Assembly (NCBI RefSeq): GCF_900324485.2
Contig: NC_046638.1
Span: forward strand, 2,139,173 to 2,203,172
DNA from: Mastacembelus armatus
Taxonomy: Eukaryota > Chordata > Actinopteri > Synbranchiformes > Mastacembelidae
Direction: 5' to 3'
DNA length: 64,000 bases
The notes beneath the pieces were generated by a model. The model worked only from the letters and a program-made list of their open reading frames with translations. It was not told where the DNA came from and did no database searches. The position numbers were made by a program, and so were the translations under genes. Position 1 is the first letter of the stretch, and every line of letters begins with the position of its first letter. Below, piece after piece: positions 62,108 to 64,000 of the stretch.

Positions 62108-63482
62108 AAATCACAGGAAGTGAATATAATGTCAAAGTAGAAAGGTCGATGTGCAGTACTTTAAAAAATGTCCCACTATATTCAGATATATTTGGGAACT
62201 TTTAGAAGACTCCCCTTTACAGCTCTACACCCTCAGTCTTAGAAACATCACAGTTGGACCACATCTGATTTCTTGCTGCTTTTGTTCCTGTGATTTTAAA
62301 AATCTAATCCTATGGCTGCAGCTGTTACTCGTACGTCGGCCGCATTGGTAACGCCCAGACCGTGTCTCTGGACCGCCAGGGCTGCCTGTACCACAACACC
62401 GTCCAGCACGAGCTGCTCCACGCCCTGGGCTTCAACCACGAGCAGTGCCGCTCCGACAGGGACCAGCACATCCGGGTCCTGTGGGAGAACATCGAGCCTG
62501 GTCAGCATCTAAACACACATGTACACATCCTTATGCATGATATGACCTGCTGTCACAAAATCCACCTCTCAGCTCCTGTGCAGTTACTAATGAACATGTT
62601 ATTAATTTTTAACGTATGTGCAGGAAACAACCTGTAAAAAAGACAGTTTGAAAGAGATAAAGACCCAAATATTACAAGAGGAAACAAAAACTGTGTTAAA
62701 TAGTTTGAACATTCATTTCATTAATTATTATTTAGTTAGTTATTCACATCTGACTCTACCAAATAGTAGGTTTGCAAATGTTGAACTGCTCCTTTAAACC
62801 TGACTCGACCTTATTTTTATCCTGATTGTAACTTGAACTAAATCTCAGCCATGTGATTGACTGCTGATCTGTCGGCCTCTCACCCACTGCATGCTGGGAT
62901 TGGCTCCAGCCCCCCACCTCCCTGAATGTGACTAAAATTGGACTAAGTGGTATAGAGCAGGAATGGATAGATGGATCACCATGTGTGTGAAAATAGTGAT
63001 AAATAAAAACTAAACAGCCAAAGCCGACTCTGACTTTTACACCTGAGTCACATCCAAAGATAAAGTCATGACTCAAAGCTCAAACACCTGAAAACAAAGA
63101 GTCAACATCGTTTCGGTTTCTGACTCGTGCCGTGCTGCTTTCAGGTTGGGAGTACGCCTTCGACAAGCTCAACACTCTGAACCTGAACACCCCCTACGAC
63201 TACGACTCTGTCATGCAGTACCACAAGTTGAGGACACGTCTATCTGGTTCATCTATCGATCAGCTGAATCTTTGACTTTATATTGATTGGTTGTGAAGCT
63301 GTGCCTCAGTGAGAGCCAGTTCAAAGAAAACTAAAGTGGTCCTGTGTAATTCCAGGTATGCCTTCTCTGGGAACAACAAACCCACCATGATGCCCATCCC
63401 CGATCCAAACGTTCAGTTCGGCACTTCCACCCAGATGAGCCAGAATGACATCAGCAGACTGAACAGGCTGTACCAGTGTTGA
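60143..63482 (+). CDS. Six-cysteine astacin metalloprotease (hatching-enzyme/nephrosin-like)
   Basis: Secreted zinc endopeptidase of the M12A family. Exons 60143-60211, 60668-60713, 61243-61395, 61895-62012, 62322-62500, 63145-63226 and 63356-63482 join in phase to 257 residues. There is a signal peptide (LLKFSLLILLLG), a short propeptide, and a mature end beginning at NADQC (60-62), as in teleost hatching enzymes. The zinc site is HELLHALGFNHE (158-169) and the Met-turn SVMQY (210-214). An extra Cys pair near the mature N terminus (C64, C69) marks the six-cysteine subgroup. The protein ends LNRLYQC without EGF or CUB domains. High choriolytic enzymes of many derived fishes are intronless as I recall, so the seven-exon structure favours a nephrosin, patristacin or other c6ast type. 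AATAAA is at 63682-63687. Confidence 0.92.
60990..61080 (-). repeat. Interspersed fish repeat fragment in astacin intron 2
   Basis: The words TTCTGGCGCCACC, AGGTCAAATGTCAGATTGTG and GTTCATGTTCCCAGAGGA match the same abundant repeat group noted at 46085. It is heavily diverged. Confidence 0.4.
61827..61860. repeat. (TG)n microsatellite in astacin intron 3
   Basis: About 16 TG units lie within 40 bases of the exon 4 acceptor (exon starts at 61895). Confidence 0.85.
62025..62105. repeat. (TG)n microsatellite in astacin intron 4
   Basis: About 40 TG units with two TC interruptions begin about 15 bases after the exon 4 donor at 62013. The gene thus has TG arrays on both sides of exon 4. Confidence 0.9.
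62870..62976 (+). mobile_element. SINE 3' tail fragment
   Basis: Contains GCTGGGATTGGCTCCAGCC and ends GGAATGGATAGATGGAT, matching the 3' end of the SINE family at 56415 but diverged. It lies in astacin intron 5. Confidence 0.6.
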
Positions 63483-63704
63483 CCAGTAAGAGAAACAAAC
63501 ACACACTGTGTTCTGTTGTAAAGGGAAGATTTGGGTTGACCAATGAGAACATGTACAGGTGTGTTGGTTTCTGTGTTGCCACCAGGTGAAGGAGACGGCC
63601 CTGACGACACGGTGCCCAGTCGGACACCAAAGATTCAGCTGTTTCACGTTCGGAGGCTGATTTGTCACCATTTGACTTTCCAATAAAAATCCACGTGCAC
63701 ACTT

Positions 63705-63785
63705 TTGGCTAGATGATATGAAAGTTACTGTTCGTGCTCATGTCTCCCTCAGGGGGAATTGTATTGATGATTTATTAAAATCAAC
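63705..63785 (+). repeat. Interspersed repeat, second copy of the 46424 family
   Basis: GATATGAAAGTTACTGTTCG, CATGTCTCCCTCAGG and AATTGTATTGATGATTTATT align in order with 46424-46515. Confidence 0.6.
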
Positions 63786-64000
63786 AAGGTTTATTTTAGA
63801 AACAGCAATAAGGGGAGAGGGAAGGCAGGACCAGTGGGCTGCACCTCTAATCAGATAAAGAAATAAAATGAAACACCCCTAACTGGTCTTCTCTAATAAA
63901 TATCTTATCAAAATAAAAGCCCCTAAAACAAAATCACTATCTAGCTTCCCTAATAAAAGGATCACTCCAAAACACAACAGCCCTCTTCCCTAGTGTCTCT
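63786..64000. other. Right edge, nothing recognised
   Basis: AT-rich DNA with several AATAAA-like words and no open frame or repeat that I can name. It continues outside the window. Confidence 0.4.

Overview
The window is vertebrate nuclear DNA, almost certainly from a teleost and probably a percomorph. Coding sequence is split into many small exons with GT-AG introns. TG microsatellites are frequent, Tc1-like transposons and fish-type SINE fragments are present, and the recognisable proteins are fish orthologues of vertebrate genes. There is no sign of bacterial or viral gene organisation.

Layout. (1) 1-3237: no gene recognised; upstream region of drd4. (2) 3238-8755, plus strand: drd4, dopamine D4-type receptor, four coding exons. 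(3) 17067-11259, minus strand: deaf1, a SAND/MYND transcription factor, tail-to-tail with drd4. (4) 21855-19298, minus strand: bet1l, a Golgi SNARE. From memory, DRD4, DEAF1 and BET1L are also linked in human 11p15.5, so this looks like an old conserved block. (5) 25049-37945, plus: a plasma-membrane Ca2+ ATPase closest to ATP2B1, 19 coding exons. (6) 39930-45655, plus: gtse1, a mitotic microtubule/clathrin-binding protein, with a CCAAT plus CHR-like promoter. (7) 47740-59103, plus: a tandem array of an uncharacterised four-exon family. It holds one complete copy (A), a last-exon relic, one pseudogene (B, with a SINE inside its last exon) and one apparently expressible copy (C). The proteins carry a YHGT ... 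GRGIYSTP ... RPYG pattern that resembles the PARP/ADP-ribosyltransferase fold. (8) 60143-63482, plus: a six-cysteine astacin metalloprotease (hatching-enzyme/nephrosin-like), seven exons.

The first six genes are ordinary single-copy cellular genes with no evident joint pathway; their order reflects synteny. The accessory part is 46-60 kb, where minisatellites, MITE-like repeats, two Tc1 copies, SINE pieces and the tandem family are concentrated. The strongest observation is in this array. Copies B and C have an identical intron 2 (126 of 126 bases) and nearly identical intron 3 (4 differences in 318). Yet exon 3 between those introns differs at 8 of 46 codons, and all eight differences change the amino acid. 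This is the pattern expected of diversifying selection, or of exon-restricted conversion, in a host-defence-like family.

All exon boundaries were placed by eye from reading frame, splice consensus and remembered family sequences; none was tested by alignment or RNA data.
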